Assembly (NCBI GenBank): GCA_001795455.1 | Contig: MGPB01000024.1 | Span: 1 to 64,000 of the forward strand | Direction of reading: 5' to 3' | Length of the DNA stretch: 64,000 nt | Origin: Curvibacter sp. GWA2_63_95 | GTDB lineage: Bacteria > Pseudomonadota > Gammaproteobacteria > Burkholderiales > Burkholderiaceae_C | Shown: in pieces, positions 62,298 through 64,000 of the stretch | Numbering within the stretch: position 1 is the stretch's first letter | How the letters are laid out: every line of letters begins with the position of its first letter | Notes under the pieces: generated by a model | Seen by the model: only the letters and a program-made list of their open reading frames with translations | Databases searched by the model: none | What the model was told of the DNA's origin: nothing | Made by a program: the position numbers and the translations under genes

Positions 62298-63878
62298 ATG
62301 AAGTCCTTGAGTATTGCGTTGAAGCTGTGGTTGCCTGCCATCGCGGTGAGTGTGGGGCTGGTGGCCATGGCCTCGGGCTCCGCCGTTCGCACCATCCGTT
62401 CGCAGGCGATCACGGTGGCCGAGCAATCAGAACAGCAGAGCAAATTGGAGATGGCTGCCCGCTGGCGGGGGCTGGGCGAGGCCAATGCCCTGCGTGGCAT
62501 TGGTGCTGCGCTGAACGCCGATGCCGCAGCGGGCCAGTTGTTGTTGGCGGACCAGAACAGCGCCATGGCAGAAATCGGCCAGTTGCAGGCGGGGCTGGAG
62601 AAAATCATGCAAAGCCCTGCCGAGAAGTCGGCACTCGAAGCGGTGAAGGCCAGGGCGCAGTCTTTGCAGGCTTCCATCAGCAAAGCCCAAGATCTGAAGG
62701 CTTCGGGCGACATGGCTGCAGTGGGAAGCCATATCCAGTCGGCCACGCAATCTGAACTCAAGGCATTTTTGGCCGCTCAGCAAACCATGGTGGAACTCAC
62801 CGAGGCCGGGGCCACAGCCCTGCGAGACAAGGCGGGCGAAGAGCGCATGCGTACGGTCTGGTCCGTCGCGGGCATCATGGCGGTGATTGTGGTGCTGATC
62901 TCCATCGGTACCCGCCTGTTGCAGCGCAATGTGTGCGACCCGCTGGACGACATCGTTCGGGTGGCTCAGTCCATCGGCCAAGGGGATCTGAGCGTGGCCA
63001 TCCAGACCACACGGCAAGACGAGATGGGCGAAGTGTTGCGTTCCTTGGCCCATATGGCCGACTCGCTGGCCCAACTGGTGGGGCAGGTACACAAGTCCAC
63101 TGGCAGCATCAGCATCGCCAGCTCCGAAATTGCGCACGGCAACCAGGACCTCTCGAACCGCACCGAGAGCACGGCCTACAACCTGCAACGTGCCGCCTCG
63201 ACGATGGACCACCTCAATGGCTCGCTGCAGCAGTCGGTGGAGGCCGCCCGGCAGGCCAATGCGCTGGCGGGGTCGGCTTATTCCGTGGCGGAAAACGGCG
63301 GCTCCGCGGTCTCCCAGGTGGTGAGCACCATGCACGAGATCAACGCCTCCTCGCACAAGATTGTGGACATCATTGGGGTGATTGACGGCATTGCTTTCCA
63401 GACCAACATCCTGGCCCTCAATGCCGCCGTGGAAGCCGCCCGCGCGGGCGAGCAAGGCCGCGGGTTCGCTGTGGTGGCCAGCGAAGTGCGTGCGCTGGCC
63501 GGGCGCAGCGCCGAGGCAGCCAAGGAAATCAAGGCCCTGATCGGCAGTTCGGTTGCCAATGTGGAACATGGTTCGCGTCTGGTGGACGGGGCCGGACAGA
63601 CGATGCAGGACATCGTGCAGTCGGTCCAGCGCGTGACCGGCATCATTGCCGAAATCAGCGCTTCCAGCAGCGAGCAGAGCCAGGACATGCAGCAAGTGAG
63701 TGCGGCCGTGTCCGAGCTGGAGCAAATGACCCAGCAGAACGCGGCCTTGGTGGAGCAAAGTGCTGCGGCTGCGGCGTCCCTGCGTGAGCAGGCAGCCTTG
63801 CTGGACCGCCTGGTGGGCCGGTTTACCTTGCCTGGCGGTGCGCGTGGACTCGCTCCCCTGTCTTTGCCTGCGACCTGA
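62298..63878 (+). CDS. Methyl-accepting chemotaxis protein
   Basis: A 526-residue chemoreceptor: helix 1 (about 8-30), a periplasmic helical-bundle sensor (about 31-190), helix 2 (about 191-212), HAMP (about 213-265) and a signalling domain with the conserved hairpin tip [20 protein letters not shown]. There is no terminal CheR/CheB-binding pentapeptide. The ligand is unknown. It is followed by a clear terminator. Confidence 0.94.
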   Translation: MKSLSIALKLWLPAIAVSVGLVAMASGSAVRTIRSQAITVAEQSEQQSKLEMAARWRGLGEANALRGIGAALNADAAAGQLLLADQNSAMAEIGQLQAGLEKIMQSPAEKSALEAVKARAQSLQASISKAQDLKASGDMAAVGSHIQSATQSELKAFLAAQQTMVELTEAGATALRDKAGEERMRTVWSVAGIMAVIVVLISIGTRLLQRNVCDPLDDIVRVAQSIGQGDLSVAIQTTRQDEMGEVLRSLAHMADSLAQLVGQVHKSTGSISIASSEIAHGNQDLSNRTESTAYNLQRAASTMDHLNGSLQQSVEAARQANALAGSAYSVAENGGSAVSQVVSTMHEINASSHKIVDIIGVIDGIAFQTNILALNAAVEAARAGEQGRGFAVVASEVRALAGRSAEAAKEIKALIGSSVANVEHGSRLVDGAGQTMQDIVQSVQRVTGIIAEISASSSEQSQDMQQVSAAVSELEQMTQQNAALVEQSAAAAASLREQAALLDRLVGRFTLPGGARGLAPLSLPAT

Positions 63879-63909
63879 CGAACTGTGGGCGCAAGGCTTG
63901 CCACACATC

Positions 63910-63935
63910 AAAACGCACCCTTGTGGTGCGTTTTT
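63910..63935 (+). terminator. Rho-independent terminator of the chemoreceptor gene
   Basis: CGCACC-CTTGT-GGTGCG stem-loop with AAAA before it and TTTTT after it, 31 bases after the stop. Confidence 0.92.
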
Positions 63936-64000
63936 CGCATGGGAAATGTCTGCCGTCCCGCAAAAAAGCCAAATTTTTTAAAAAAAGGCCTAAATAACCC

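Noticed and set aside
60780-62426. 548-codon minus-strand frame opposite the DUF4139 gene
   Set aside because: It is an antisense shadow with His/Gly-rich composition. The plus-strand protein has a signal peptide and family motifs.

Overview
The window is about 64 kb of chromosome from a high-GC betaproteobacterium. Gene content and order (rplM-rpsI, bactofilin, erpA, anmK, M23 peptidase, tyrS; glmU and glmS; MidA and TtcA clusters) and a family of short dispersed repeats point to the Burkholderiales, most likely Comamonadaceae close to Rhodoferax or Polaromonas. This assignment is from memory of such genomes, not from a search. I see no rRNA, tRNA or CRISPR array, and no intact transposase or integrase.

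Layout. 1-12.7 kb: the end of the L13/S9 operon, a coiled-coil membrane protein, bactofilin, ErpA, AnmK, an M23 murein hydrolase, TyrS, Dtd, a secreted glycoside hydrolase, YbeY-PhoH, RuvA and a periplasmic alpha-carbonic anhydrase. 12.8-20 kb: RuvB, then a long minus-strand run (SDR reductase, two dihydroneopterin aldolases, TtcA, lipoprotein, phosphatase, membrane protein, and a sterol-desaturase/YhhN fusion). 20-28.3 kb: MidA, a cupin, a ROK sugar kinase and a sugar ABC transporter with two tandem binding proteins. 28.3-37.6 kb: mostly minus strand, with a two-component system, CCA-adding enzyme, GST, lytic transglycosylase, TfoX-like protein and lipoprotein. 37.6-43.7 kb: GlmU, a small histidine kinase, LysR and Lrp regulators, and GlmS.

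43.7-48.2 kb is accessory and partly decayed: a MipA porin-like protein, a TetR fragment without its DNA-binding domain, a QseBC-like two-component system, and the remnant of a naphthalene-dioxygenase-type ferredoxin reductase. 48.2-51.5 kb is a complete FtrABCD-type ferrous iron uptake operon with a Fur-like site. 51.5-54.6 kb is the anaerobic ribonucleotide reductase locus. Its NrdD core stops after the zinc site, and the glycyl-radical segment is a separate 62-codon gene. It has tandem NrdR boxes. 54.75-60.58 kb is a 5.5-kb catabolic-looking island (HxlR regulator and six enzyme-like genes) between two 173-bp direct repeats that are 97% identical. 60.8-64 kb holds a DUF4139 protein and a chemoreceptor.

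The most unusual signal is a dispersed element of about 60 bp, present in ten copies. Five copies lie inside genes (yhhN-fusion, ROK kinase, cca twice, glmU). All five are in the same orientation and the same reading phase, so they add a related peptide instead of breaking the gene. Another copy supplies the start codon of the glycoside hydrolase, and another sits in the break between the two nrdD pieces.
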